Below, piece by piece: positions 35,441 to 46,870 of a stretch of 64,000 bases of DNA. The number at the start of each line of letters is the position of its first letter. Within the stretch, counting starts at the first letter, position 1. Position numbers and translations under genes: made by a program. The notes under the pieces were generated by a model. It was given only the letters and a program-made list of their open reading frames with translations, had not been told where the DNA came from and did not search any database. This DNA is from Elephas maximus indicus. Its lineage: Eukaryota > Chordata > Mammalia > Proboscidea > Elephantidae. The stretch lies in NCBI RefSeq assembly GCF_024166365.1, contig NC_064822.1:107194823-107258822 (forward strand), in the 5' to 3' direction.

Positions 35441-35779
35441 TATTCGAACTTAAGGAAGATGAAATGGTACCATAAATGCTGCTATTCTGAGAGCCATTTT
35501 AAACTGCACTGCTCCAACCACCCCCGCTTCTCATCACCAGGACAGCAGGTCGAGAAAATGTCTTTCCTTTCACTTGCTTCTGGGGTTTGTGATTATTCTA
35601 GACACTTTATTTTTCCTTGCTGTATCTCCTTCCCTCACCCCCTCGACTTGTTCCCTGTTCCGTTTATGCGGAAATGGCAGAAATGCTTGAGAAATGAGAA
35701 TGTATAAGTGGGTTGGAAGTTTATAGTCTGAAATTTCAATTTTACTTTGTACTGTACATCTTTTTACTTTAGAATTTGC

Positions 35780-35785
35780 AATAAA
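35780..35785 (+). promoter_or_regulatory. SCN8A: distal polyadenylation signal of SCN8A
   Basis: AATAAA in 'tttgcaataaaggg', followed by a GT-rich stretch ('cttgttttcaactc'). The preceding sequence is AU-rich. The place fits the known long SCN8A transcript; I expect cleavage at about 35,800. Confidence 0.75.
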
Positions 35786-35805
35786 GGGTTACGTCAATCT
35801 TGTTT

Positions 35806-36624
35806 TCAACTCTCCTCTTGGATTGGCCTGTCATTCTGTCATTGCTGTCACACCAGAGCCCCTCAGCCTAGCATGGACAGGGAGTAGAGCACTCCTACCT
35901 AGCAGGACCCCATGGTTCCTCCTGTCTTCCCCCAGGGGACAGTTTAAGCAGAGTCTTTGTGAGGGCTCACCCAGGCCCAGCCACTCAGAAGCAATGGAGA
36001 AGGTTCGGGGCTCCCAGTAGACCTGCAGGAGGCCTTGCCTGAGTGGGGAGAGCACCTTGAAGGCAGCCCCAGGAAGTGGGTGCACCCTAGCTGTGCTGCC
36101 CCTCTCCCCCACACTCCAGCAGGGCCTCAGAGTAAACTGAATGGAGGAGCTGCAAATTTTGTTACGGTCCCCATCATTTTTCCCAAGTTGCCTTACACAG
36201 ACCATTCCTTCTGGAGCTCAAACTTTCCGGTTGAATTAAAAACCTGACTATGCCACTGACTAGTTGTGGCCAGAGTTCCTTTATGTGTAATGGAGATAAT
36301 ACCTCCCTTCCTGGGTTTTGAAGATTATATCAAATAATGTATGTAACTGGTTATCGGAGGGCCAGGCACACAATGAGGGCACAATAAATGATAGCTCTAA
36401 GTAGAAGAAGAACTGCAAAATAAGAAGGAACTAAAGCTGACAAGAATTGGGAGTGCCTACCTCCCACACCCGTAAACTGGCACCAAGCCCCTCCTCATCC
36501 ACTGCCCGCCCAACTGGACCTTTCCAACGAGCAGACATACCGATTGCTCCCTCCTTTGCTTATTTCCTAACTTTTATGTTACGTCAAAGGCAGCACTCCA
36601 TCAGGATATGCTCCCGTTTTACAG
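35806..36624. other. SCN8A-TMDD1 convergent intergenic region
   Basis: About 820 bp between two converging genes. It contains a MIR (+, ~36240-36405: 'atgtgtaatggagataatac', 'gggccaggcacacaatgagg'). I see no clear AATAAA on the - strand for the neighbouring gene. Confidence 0.6.
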
Positions 36625-37686
<1,062 letters not shown>

Positions 37687-38179
37687 TCAGGGACTGGGGG
37701 AAAGGGGCCTCCCAACAATAAACACTGAGGTGGTTTTCAACATGTGGGAATTGTGGGAGGAGGGCATCCCAAGACCCAAGAACAGAAGAGACCAGATTTT
37801 CCAATACCCAGAGATTGGATGGGAACTCAGCCCACCCAAGGAGGCTAAGATTCTGGGACCCTATACTGAAACACCTGCCTGCTGTCCCATAGTGCCTCAT
37901 CTCTCCTAATTCACCCCCTTTCTGCCCCCCCAACCCACCAGCAGCCCTAGACTTTGCTCTCCACTATCTCCAATTCCTAATTGTTACCCATGAAGTATCT
38001 CTAAAACCTACCAAGTATCTATAGACTGCGTTATTTCCCTTCTTCCTACACTTGCCTAATCCAAACCGGCATCCTCTTTTGACTGGATAAGGTAATCCCT
38101 CCTCCAATCCTCTCCCACACACTGGGGCCCCACTTACCTAAACTTTCATTTCCCCAAGCAAGCTTGGGTCTGGCTCTCT

Positions 38180-38445
38180 CCTTTGGACCTTGGCTTGCAC
38201 TCTGCTCTGCCTGGGTCACTCCTGCTGTCAAATCCCAGCTGGCAGTCTCTGGGAAGCCCTCCCTGACTCCTGCACACACCCCTTACTCATGTCTCCTTTA
38301 GGTAGCCCTCCTATCTGCTCCCCATGGCACACTGCAGCTCTGCCTGTTTACTCTGTCCGCTTCATGAGACTGCAAGGGCCATCCGTCATTCCCATAGTAA
38401 CTAGTGCATAATAGGTGTTCAGTAAAGATTTGTTGAATCCATGTG
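38180..38445 (+). mobile_element. L2 3' end
   Basis: 'gctctgcctgggtcactcct', 'gggaagccctccctgactcc' and, at the end, 'aataggtgttcagtaaagat' then 'ttgttgaatcc' follow the L2 consensus to its terminus. Confidence 0.75.
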
Positions 38446-38926
38446 TGACTGTATAAATTCTTAACCTACAATTCAGACCTTGTCCACAGCCACCCCCTTT
38501 CTTTCATGACCCTCCCCCCAGGCTTCACAGTGGAGCCCCAGCTCTTAACAGGGTATGGAAGGCCCTTGTGGTCCAGTCCCAGCTGACTCCCCCAGTCTCT
38601 TCTCCCCACCCCTGCCCTAACTTTACTCTTGTTAACAAATTACTGCTGTGGCAGGGCCCCACACATCCGGTGCAGTTTCCAGCCTCCATAGCTTTGCGGA
38701 ACGTTTTCCTGAAACCCCATCACCACCATCACAGCAAGGTGGGGTCTTTTCCGAGCATTCTTAAAATAGCCTGTGCATCCTCCACCAGGACACTTACCTG
38801 GAAATTCATTATTCTTTGTCTTCTGTGTATCAGATACTGTGCAAGATGTGGGAATATAAAGATGAATTTGACATAGTCCGCTCCCCCCAACCATTTCTTT
38901 ACCCTCAGTCCCATGCAGTGTCTGCA

Positions 38927-39045
38927 CAGAGTTGTTTCCATCAAGACGATTCTGACTCGTGGTGACCCCAGGTGTGCAGAGTAGAACTGTGCTCCATAGA
39001 GTTTTCAAGGCTATGACCTTTCAGAAGCAGATATCCAGGCAAACC
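38927..39045 (-). mobile_element. AfroSINE-related fragment
   Basis: 'ttgtttccatcaagacgatt', 'gtggtgaccccaggtgtgca', 'tagaactgtgctccatagag': a diverged reverse copy, truncated at the head side. Confidence 0.75.
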
Positions 39046-39989
39046 AGAGGAACAGGATTGGGAGTCTGGGCCTCCAAGGGCCTAGAGGGTAGGGGTTGCT
39101 GAGCCCTGGGGCAATGCCATGGAGCCCCCACATCCAGGCACACCCACAACTGTTTCTCTTGGAGGAACCACTCACTTTGCAGGGTCTCTCCATGTCCTTG
39201 TTCTGCCTCCTGAAAGCCTGTGGTACGCCCTCAACAGGAAGTCTGGGTGCACTGCTCCCCCTGAGCTCTTGTGCATTTTCAAGGATTTTGCTTAGAGCAT
39301 TCAGGAACGCAGGAAGTTGTGGGTCCTAACCTCTCTCACAGGCATCTCCCACAGTGCTTTTTCAGCAAGAGGTTCCTTCCTTGTTTTCTCAGTCTCTCGG
39401 TTTATGATGTGCTGCCATGGATAGTTTGGGGATTGACAGATGGTGGCAGACAAAGGATTCCATGTGACCTTAAAGAGTGGAACTCAGCTGTCTCCACACC
39501 CTGTTCTCTGCCCACTTTCCCTCCACCCCAGAAGGGATACAAGCATGACCCTGGCTCTATTCAACAGGGGCTGCTGCCCAGTTTCTGGATGAACCTTCCT
39601 CTTCAGTGCCCTTTCCTCCAGGCATTCATTGGTGTGTTCATTCACTCACTCAATAAACATATGAGCCCTTCCTTGCCCCTCCAACTACAGGGCTCTGGGG
39701 ACACATTGAGTCTGCCCCAGTTCTAACCCTCTGACAGCTCAGAATTGCAGGAGGGCCCTCCCTATCCAGGGGCTTTCCAGAGCTCAAGAGTGTGGCTTTT
39801 CACTCTGTACCCTCAGTGCCCAGCACCTGGTAGGCACTCACTCTGGCAGCGAACTACAGGACCCCCGTAATGACTTTTTGCTGAAGGAACAGAAACACCC
39901 ACAGAATCACACCCTTGGCCCCAGCAGACCTGGATGCCCAAGCATTCCCCCAAGAGCTCCCCACATCCACGGGCCCCAAGAAATTCTCT

Positions 39990-42668
39990 GGAAACCACAT
40001 GTCATTGTTTTAATACTGTGTAATACTTTCTTTTAAAATACAGTCTCTTCTGAGGTAGACAGACCGCAACTGCAGAGCATCGTCAGACAGGAGATAAATA
40101 TGTCCATGTACAACACACAGCAAAATGAGGTAGAAATGGTTACAGCTGGAGGAGGGGACCCCAACCCCAATCTGGGTAGAGGAAGGAGAGGGACAACTTG
40201 CCAAGTCTGCCCCTCCCCCACACCTTGCCCCTAGATTCTTTGGTATACCCCCCCGCCAACACTGCCAGAGCTGGACCTGCCCTTCCCCTCTCTGCCCCAG
40301 TGTCCATGAGGTAGATGCCAGTTGACTGGGGGCTGTCTCCTTGTGCAAAGTTCCCCAAGCCTGGGAAACAGGAAGAGCCCAGTACAGGACACTGTGGGGA
40401 CCCAGGGTCTCGGTTAGTGAGCTCCTCCTACACCCAGAGCTGCCTGCCTCTTGAAGGGAAGGCTGGGATCCCAGCCCACTTCCTTGTGGCTCTCCACCCA
40501 CCCCACCCCCATACACAGACACACACCTGAGAGAACCTCCTCACTCCCTGCTCCCTCCAAGGGTCATTCACAGCCAAGACCCTGCAGCCCGTTTCGGACG
40601 CACCAGAGGCCTGCAATGTTGGCCTCAAGGAGAGGAAGGCCAGAAAGATACCAAGGTGAAAAGGGAAAAAAATAGAGCAGCTTTCCTCCAAGCATTCCTA
40701 GGCCAGCAAGGCCCTCAGCACCTTGGCACCTGAAATGTCCCCCATGGACACTCTCCCAGCCAGGGGTGGGAGGTGACACAGAGACTCTGCGGGAGCTGCA
40801 GGGGCAGGCAGGGAACAGGAAGTGAGGCTGGGGTGGGAGAAAAGGAGGGAGGAATAAGGGGGTGTCCTGCCCTTTGGACCAAAGCTCAAGAGTTGTGGAA
40901 CTGGCTCCCTGAGGGGTGGGGACAAACTGCTAAAGCCCCCTCAAGGGAAAAGTTGAGGAGTATGGTTCTCGGAAGGAAGGGCCTCCAAGCCTGGGCTTCT
41001 GGTGGAAAGCTTGGGTGGTCCTGAGAATAAGCCCTGAAATCAGGGAAAAACAGCCTGCCCATCTCCTTCACCCTCTCCCAGTCTGTGGAATGCCATACCT
41101 AGGGCTCTAGGGGAATAGGGGAGGCCCACTTTCCTAGGGAACCTTCTCCTGTGGGGCTGCTCACCCCTCCTCAGAGCCTCTCCCAGCAAACAGTAGACAA
41201 AGAAGTTTGGGTCTGTGGTTGATTTTGTGCCCAACAGGACTTGTGACCAGACTCTCTTCCCTCCAGAGAAATCCTCTCAGCATAAGTTATAAAGAACCTC
41301 TGCCAAGTCAGGGGCTGGATGAGACACCTCTCTGGGGACTCTGCCGGGGTCACCCTCCCACTTGGGTCCTCCCAGCCAGGGCAGGGCCCTCCATTCCCCT
41401 TCTTTCTGGGCCTAGGGCAGGAAGTGGGCAAGAGCATCCCCAACTCTGGATAATGCTTCACAGGAAAACACTGGGCTGAAGGGTGGGGCCCAGCGGGGAG
41501 AGCAGCAGGAAGGGAGTAAGACTTAACCTCCTTTCTCAAATCCAGCACCCCAATCCCCGACACCCCTGCCTAAAACCTTGGACCTGGGGAGGAAGCCCTA
41601 GAAATACATTCCACTTCTGTCCCAGGGATGGCAGGGGTTTGAGTGCAGCCCCTGGGTCTTCCTCTCCCCTTCCCCACAAGTCTCACTTTCTGAGTCTTCT
41701 GGGAGAATATGCTCCCCTGTGAGGGGGAGGAACATACAGGAGAGCAGCGAAAATCTAACATTCTTTCTGAGGTCAGTTTCTTCCTGAGTTGTCAAAAAAA
41801 AAAGAAAAACAGCAAATTCTACACATCTTACAAAAATAATAGGCCTAAAATATTAAACAAGCTACATTTCTGGGACTTCCCATCAAAAGCAAACAAAAAA
41901 CCCTTCTTTGGGTGTTTTTTTTTTTTTTTTTTTTTTCATTTTTGCTTGACCGCCCGCCCCCCCTCCCCCCGCCCAGACCCAAAGTTTCAGCTGAGTGAGG
42001 GATAAGGGGGTGGAGGGAACTCCCTACCCCCTCCTCCTCCACCCCTGGACCTTCAGATCTCCTGTGAAGGAACACTGCAGTCTTTGAATGCGAGAGGGAC
42101 AGAAGGCAGTGAGAGCCGTTAAAGCGCAGAGAGCAAGAGAGACAGCGAAGTGGGGAGAACCCGGTGGAGACAGAAGCACAGAGGATGACAGATAGAGAGA
42201 TGGGGGAGGGAAAGAGGAGCAAAGCAGAAATAGGGCGAGCATGGGGGTGGTGTACACAGGGACAAAGCAATGGTGAGAAAAAACTAGGCAAATGCAGAGA
42301 AAGAGGCAGGGGGGCGGGGGACGGGAGCCATTCAGATAGCGAGGAGACAAAAGGATTGTGGCGAGAGAGCAGGAGTTCCTTAGGCCCCGGGTGCCAGCCC
42401 ATCCTGGATCTGTCCCGTCCGCAGGGGGAGCTTCCCGTCCACAATAAATAGGAAAAACCTGAGTACACGGCGCATATGGCATCTATCTGCCTAGCAGAAG
42501 TATTTTCCTTCCCACGAAAATAAAATCCACCGGCAGACCCCACCCCTCCCCACCCCACATTCAGCACTCCAGCACTCTCTCAGCCACGGTTTGCTAAATG
42601 ACACCCTTCCCAAGCGGAGGAGACAGGGAGGGAGGGGCGGTGGCTCCCGCGCCCTCCCCAGTGCGCCA
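39990..42668 (-). other. FIGNL2: FIGNL2 3'UTR (predicted)
   Basis: About 2.7 kb downstream of the FIGNL2 stop, free of recognisable mobile elements and with long polypurine/polypyrimidine runs and a poly(T) tract on the + strand (~41918-41938). The distal limit is inferred from an ATTAAA on the - strand at 40009-40014. A 240-codon open frame at 41845-42567 lies entirely in it and looks like low-complexity chance. Confidence 0.55.
40009..40014 (-). promoter_or_regulatory. FIGNL2: polyadenylation signal of FIGNL2 (candidate)
   Basis: ATTAAA on the - strand in 'acagtattaaaacaatg', downstream of an AT-rich block and at the far end of a repeat-free stretch. The common hexamer variant makes this a moderate call. 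Confidence 0.45.
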
Positions 42669-44648
42669 TCAGTGTCCGGAGCCATACATTTTGTCCCACT
42701 CCACGAACGAGTCCAGCTCCTTGGGGGAGACCCTAGGGCCCACCTTGGCTAATGCTGCCTCCAAGTCCTTGTAGGAGAGGGGACGCTGCAGACCCGGGAG
42801 GCCCGCCCCGGCTGCTGCCTGCTGGCACAGCTGCCCCAGTTCGCCCCCTGAGAAGCCCTGGGTGCCCTGCACCAGGGCAGAGAGCTCCCGTTCGCTCAGC
42901 GCGCAGCCCTGCTGGGCCAGCGCCCGCTGCAGGATCTGCCCGCGGGCCGGACTGTCGGGCAGCGCCACGTAGAAGCGGAGAGCGAAGCGCCTGCGGGTCG
43001 CCTCATCCAGAGCCGCCGGCCGCGACGTGGTGCCCACCACCAGTACGCCGTCAGCCCCCGCGCCGCAGCCGCCGTCCAGGCAGGCCAGGAGCGGCGCCTG
43101 CAGCGCGCCAGCAGCGGCGGCGCCATCGTCCCGGGCTGGGAGCAGCGCGTCCAGCTCGCTGATGAGGAGCACCGCGGGCGGGCGGCCGCGCGCAGCCGCG
43201 AAGGCGGCCTGGAGGAGGCGCGCGCCTTCTGCCGCGCCCGGCGCCCCCAGCGCCGAGCCGCGCAGGCGCAGCAGCGTTGCGCCCAGCTGCGTGGCGAGGC
43301 AGCGGCCCAGCAGCGCCTTCCCGGAGCCCCGCGGCCCGAAGAGCAGCACGGTCCGCGGCGGGCGTGGGCTGCCCGGATAGGCGGGCGGCCTCAGCAGGGG
43401 CCACACCAGCTCCTCTTCCAGCGCAGCCTTGAGTGCGCCCTGGCCTGCCACATCTGCCCACTGCACCGGCGGCCCGCAGTCCACCATCTTGCTGGTCGCT
43501 AGCTCCAGGGCGCCCGGGTCCACGCTTTTGAGAGCCTCCCCCGACGGCACCACGAAGCCCCCACGGGGAGTCGGCGCCGGGGCCCGGTCCGGGAACTTTT
43601 CAAAGGGCTCGAGCTGCGGGCCGTACACGGGAGAGCCCAGGACTTTAAGGGCAACACCGGCACCGTACTTGCCCGACACCTCCTCCGCGGCTCCTGTTGG
43701 CTTCGATCGGAACCCGTTGCCCCGACACTCGCCGTTGTCCGCGGCGGGGTAGGAGGCGCCGTCGGCCGTGGGGGCCTTGGCGGACTCATAGACGTACTTG
43801 CGGTAGCGGCCCTCTCCGCCCTCGTCGGCGGCCTTGCGCTTCAGCGAGACCCCGGCCTCCGCGCCCGGCGCCGCCGCCTGGAAGCTGTAGGAGGTGGGCG
43901 CCGGTCGGGGCGGAGCCGGCGCGGGCAGGGGCGTGGGCGCTGCCAGGCCCGAGGTCAGGTAGGGGGCCGTGGGCGGGGCCGGGGGCGGTGGGAGGCCACC
44001 GTAGCCGGTCTGCGCGGCATAGCCCCCCGCGGGGTAGTTGTACAGAGGCCCCGAGGGGCCATACCCCGGCGGAGGCGGTGGCTGCAGTAACGCGGCCGGG
44101 GGCGGCGGGGGCAGCGCTGCTCCCGTCTGCGCGCAGTAGCCGGGCGCCAGGTACCCCCCTCCGTAGCCCGCCGCGTACTCTGGCGCCGCCGACGGGCCCC
44201 CGCACGCATTGCCGGCGTAGAGGGGTTCTGGCAGGTTCCCGGCTAACACTGGGGAACCCCCCAGGCCTCCGGAACCGCCCCCACTGCCGGACTTGGTTCC
44301 CGGGAGGCCCTCGTGGAGTGAGGCCAAGGGGTAGGGCGGCTCAGGCCCTGGCCAGGGCTCGGGGTCCCCCTTGGCGCCGTTGAGGAAGGCGGTGTCGCCA
44401 TAGCCGCCCAGAGTGGGGCGCTCGTAGGGCGAGTCCAGGACCCCAGAGTACTTCTCTGCATAGCGCTTGAGAAGGTTGGAGGCGGTGAGGGCAGAGATGT
44501 CATCGTGTGCCCAAGCATAATGGCAGCGCTGGCGACCCCCAGGGGGCAACTCCAACTTGTGGGCCGGCGACGGGGTGGTGGAGGAGACATCTAGGTGCTG
44601 CTCTGGCCACTGGTTGAGGGGCTGGGCGTGTTCCGGTGTCCAGTGCAT
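42669..44648 (-). CDS. FIGNL2: fidgetin-like protein 2 (AAA+ family)
   Basis: A 659-codon frame from MHWTPEHAQPLNQWPEQHLD to ...EWDKMYGSGH, in one exon. The start at 44648 is 11 nt after a splice acceptor (CCCATAG) and matches the start of fidgetin-family proteins; the frame also reads upstream into the intron, which is not coding. Residues 40-75 hold the conserved segment (ISALTASNLLKRYAEKYSGV). Residues 100-260 are Gly/Pro/Tyr-rich and disordered, with a basic cluster at 269-272 (LKRKAAD). The AAA+ core is ~392-620, with Walker A GPRGSGKA at 438-445 and the C-terminal Vps4-like helix at ~624-656. Fidgetins remodel or sever microtubules; FIGNL2 is linked to microtubule trimming at the cell edge and cell migration. 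Several catalytic positions differ from active AAA+ enzymes (see findings). The whole exon is a CpG-rich block. Confidence 0.95.
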   Translation of the reverse strand: MHWTPEHAQPLNQWPEQHLDVSSTTPSPAHKLELPPGGRQRCHYAWAHDDISALTASNLLKRYAEKYSGVLDSPYERPTLGGYGDTAFLNGAKGDPEPWPGPEPPYPLASLHEGLPGTKSGSGGGSGGLGGSPVLAGNLPEPLYAGNACGGPSAAPEYAAGYGGGYLAPGYCAQTGAALPPPPPAALLQPPPPPGYGPSGPLYNYPAGGYAAQTGYGGLPPPPAPPTAPYLTSGLAAPTPLPAPAPPRPAPTSYSFQAAAPGAEAGVSLKRKAADEGGEGRYRKYVYESAKAPTADGASYPAADNGECRGNGFRSKPTGAAEEVSGKYGAGVALKVLGSPVYGPQLEPFEKFPDRAPAPTPRGGFVVPSGEALKSVDPGALELATSKMVDCGPPVQWADVAGQGALKAALEEELVWPLLRPPAYPGSPRPPRTVLLFGPRGSGKALLGRCLATQLGATLLRLRGSALGAPGAAEGARLLQAAFAAARGRPPAVLLISELDALLPARDDGAAAAGALQAPLLACLDGGCGAGADGVLVVGTTSRPAALDEATRRRFALRFYVALPDSPARGQILQRALAQQGCALSERELSALVQGTQGFSGGELGQLCQQAAAGAGLPGLQRPLSYKDLEAALAKVGPRVSPKELDSFVEWDKMYGSGH

Positions 44649-44665
44649 CTTCGACAGAGCTATGG
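44649..44665 (-). promoter_or_regulatory. FIGNL2: splice acceptor of the FIGNL2 coding exon
   Basis: On the - strand, a pyrimidine-rich stretch ends CACCCATAG at 44660, giving an exon that starts with 11 untranslated bases before the ATG. It implies at least one upstream non-coding exon, which I could not locate. Confidence 0.75.
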
Positions 44666-46012
44666 GTGAGAGAGAGCAAAAAGCGCTGGTGAGGTCCTGC
44701 AGAGCCTCTGAGAACCCACCGGCCGCTAGCCACAGGCCAACCCACTTAGACTTGGAACAGGCTGGTTTTCCAGCATCTGCCATCCACTCTCTCAGGACAT
44801 TCTGCCTCCAGGCACCAAATACCCAGTACTCTCCCCACATGTCCCAGGATTAAAGGTATCTGAAAATATTTTCCTTGGAGCCAGGAGGAATCTGGAAAGT
44901 TCCTTGCATCTGTTTGGAAAAGTGCTAACTCCAGCTTGTAGGCAAAGGTTATTATTCTGCTCTGGCCACACCAGCCATGCCTTCTATAAGACACAGGGTC
45001 CTTACTGTCACATCTAATGAAATGAAGGGTCAGGCAATGGGCTGGACACCCCTAGCTGTCCACTCCGGCAGCCCTAGGGATAGGAACACACCAAACCCGG
45101 AGGGGAACTCACTCAGTAACATTTGTTGCTCTCACGCAGAGTTATGTAAAGGTGAGTGTGGCCAGCCCAGAACCTCTGGCCTAGTGGGCGAGCAGTTTCG
45201 TTTTCTCACTATTCTGTTCACCTCAGCCTCCCCTGAGATTCCAAGGCCCCCTTTGGGCCTAAGGTCCCAGATGCCAGAGCCTGTGGCAGTGCCTCATTGG
45301 TGGTGGGAAGCCTCAGAGGCTGACCCAGAAACATTCACTTCCTTTCCATTTGGTTTCTTTTCACCTCTGCCTAAGCCCATCAGAGCACCTGGATTCCAGA
45401 CCCAGCTCTGCACTTACTGGTTGTGTGCCCAGGGCAGGCGCTGCCATTTGCCTCCTTCCCAAAATGTGTCTCATCACAGTACCCTAAAACTGGCAGTGAG
45501 TTTATATTAATGGAGGAGGAACAACTCAGAAAAGGAAGGTGAGAATAGCTGCACAACTCAAAGAATATGATCAGCCTCACTGTATTGTACATATAGAAAT
45601 GGTTGAATTGGTTCATATTTTGCTGTGTGTGTTCTCAGCAACAATAAAATATTTTTTTTAATTCACTCAATACAAAAAGATTATTAGAATAGACAAATCA
45701 TGTTCCAGAGAAGACAGTACACAGCAATGCACCTCATAGAAAATGGGTCACAGATTTGTCTCTGAGCTTCCAAGTAGCCAAATAAAGAAGGAGATTTGCT
45801 TTGCAAAGTAAGAAACGCCACCATTACTCAAAAGAATCAAATGTTTTCCTGACATAGATATCATAGAATTTTTTTGACCGCTGAGATATAATAAACAATA
45901 CCCTGAACATCACTGTAGTAAACACAGCAGAAATGTTCCACAGCTATTTCTTACACTGTCCCTTAGCACCAGTCAAGACATGAGCCAAAACACACTCTGG
46001 TAAAAGGGATTT
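44666..46012. other. upstream of the FIGNL2 coding exon (intron)
   Basis: No coding exon seen. A short MIR-like piece lies near 45395-45480 ('cagacccagctctgcactta'). The rest is unremarkable. Confidence 0.5.
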
Positions 46013-46177
46013 GAAACCAAACCAAACCCATTGCCGTTCAGTCAATTCCGACTCATAGCTACCCTATAGGACAGAGTAGAACTGCCCCATTGGATTTCCA
46101 AGGAGCGGCTGGTGGATTCCGACTGCCGCCCTTTTGGTTAGCAGCTGAGCTCTTAACCACTGTGCCACCAGGGCTCC
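46013..46177 (-). mobile_element. AfroSINE (short form)
   Basis: A complete reverse copy from 'aaaccaaaccaaacccattg' to 'gtgccaccagggctcca'. Confidence 0.95.
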
Positions 46178-46354
46178 AAATGGGATGCAGGGCCTGAGAA
46201 ACAGCATTATCTTGGCACATGGCTCCACCGGGTTGACCTGATCCTTGGATAAAATCTTGAAGACTGAATGGGCCCATGGCATACCTAGAGACCGTTTGTG
46301 CCAATACTTCTCAGACACAAGATTTTGCTAAGACAAGTCACTTAACCTCACAGG

Positions 46355-46870
46355 TTCGGTATTCTTCAGCAAATTTTTATCAAACGAATACTAAGTGCTG
46401 TGTTAGGTGTAAGGAGTCCTGGTGGTGCAGTGGTTACTTATTCAGCTACCAACCCAAAAGTTCAGTGGTTTGAACCCACCAGCTGTTCCATGAGAGAAAA
46501 ATGTGGCAGTCTGCTTCCATAAAGATTCACAGCCTTGGAAACTCCGTGGGGTAGTTCTACTCTGTCCTGCAGGGTCACTATGAGTCAAAATCAACTCAAT
46601 GGCAACGGGTTTGGTTTGGTTTTGGTGCTAGGTGTGGGGCCAGGTTGAAAGGTGAATAGGGGTTCAGCCAGGTGGCGGGGACAGGTAGACAGTATCCTGT
46701 GTGAACAGTGGGAAAATAGAGATGCGCTGAGAAGGCCTCACTAAGGAGGTGGTGTCTACTGGACCTTGAAGGGTGAGGCACCAAATTGATCAGATAGGCT
46801 ACAGACAGTAGGGCACCCCAGACCACAGAAAGCCAGGGCTGTGCTAGCTCATATACCTCCCTCAAGGCAT
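46355..46870 (-). mobile_element. L2 fragment interrupted by an AfroSINE
   Basis: 'cagcaaatttttatcaaacg', then 'aagtgctgtgttaggtgt' before the SINE and 'gtgctaggtgtggggccag' after it, and further on 'ctaaggaggtggtgtctac'. This is reverse-oriented L2. Confidence 0.65.
46412..46625 (+). mobile_element. AfroSINE (long form)
   Basis: Forward copy with the middle segment ('gtggcagtctgcttccataa'). It is flanked by 'tgttaggtgt' and 'tgctaggtgt', a decayed target-site duplication. Confidence 0.94.

Larger units (their letters stand above)
30394..35805 (+). other. SCN8A: SCN8A 3'UTR (predicted)
   Basis: About 5.4 kb follow the stop codon without AfroSINE or L1 insertions, in contrast to the intron before it, which fits selection on a long neuronal 3'UTR. 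It holds AT-rich stretches, a TATA-type simple repeat at about 33490-33510, several AATAAA hexamers and a MIR-derived segment near 35195-35440. The length agrees with my memory of the human transcript. The distal end is inferred from the AATAAA at 35780. Open frames inside it are not conserved-looking. Confidence 0.8.

Noticed and set aside
41845-42567. 240-codon open frame on the - strand next to FIGNL2
   Set aside because: It lies in the predicted FIGNL2 3'UTR, starts after the stop codon and is low-complexity polypurine/polypyrimidine.
43697-44383. 228-codon + strand frame across FIGNL2
   Set aside because: Antisense shadow of the Gly/Pro-rich FIGNL2 coding sequence.
42669-44840. FIGNL2 with an N-terminal extension starting at 44840
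   Set aside because: The extra 64 codons lie upstream of a clear splice acceptor (44660) and have no match to fidgetin N-termini; the family start MHWTPEH at 44648 is preferred.
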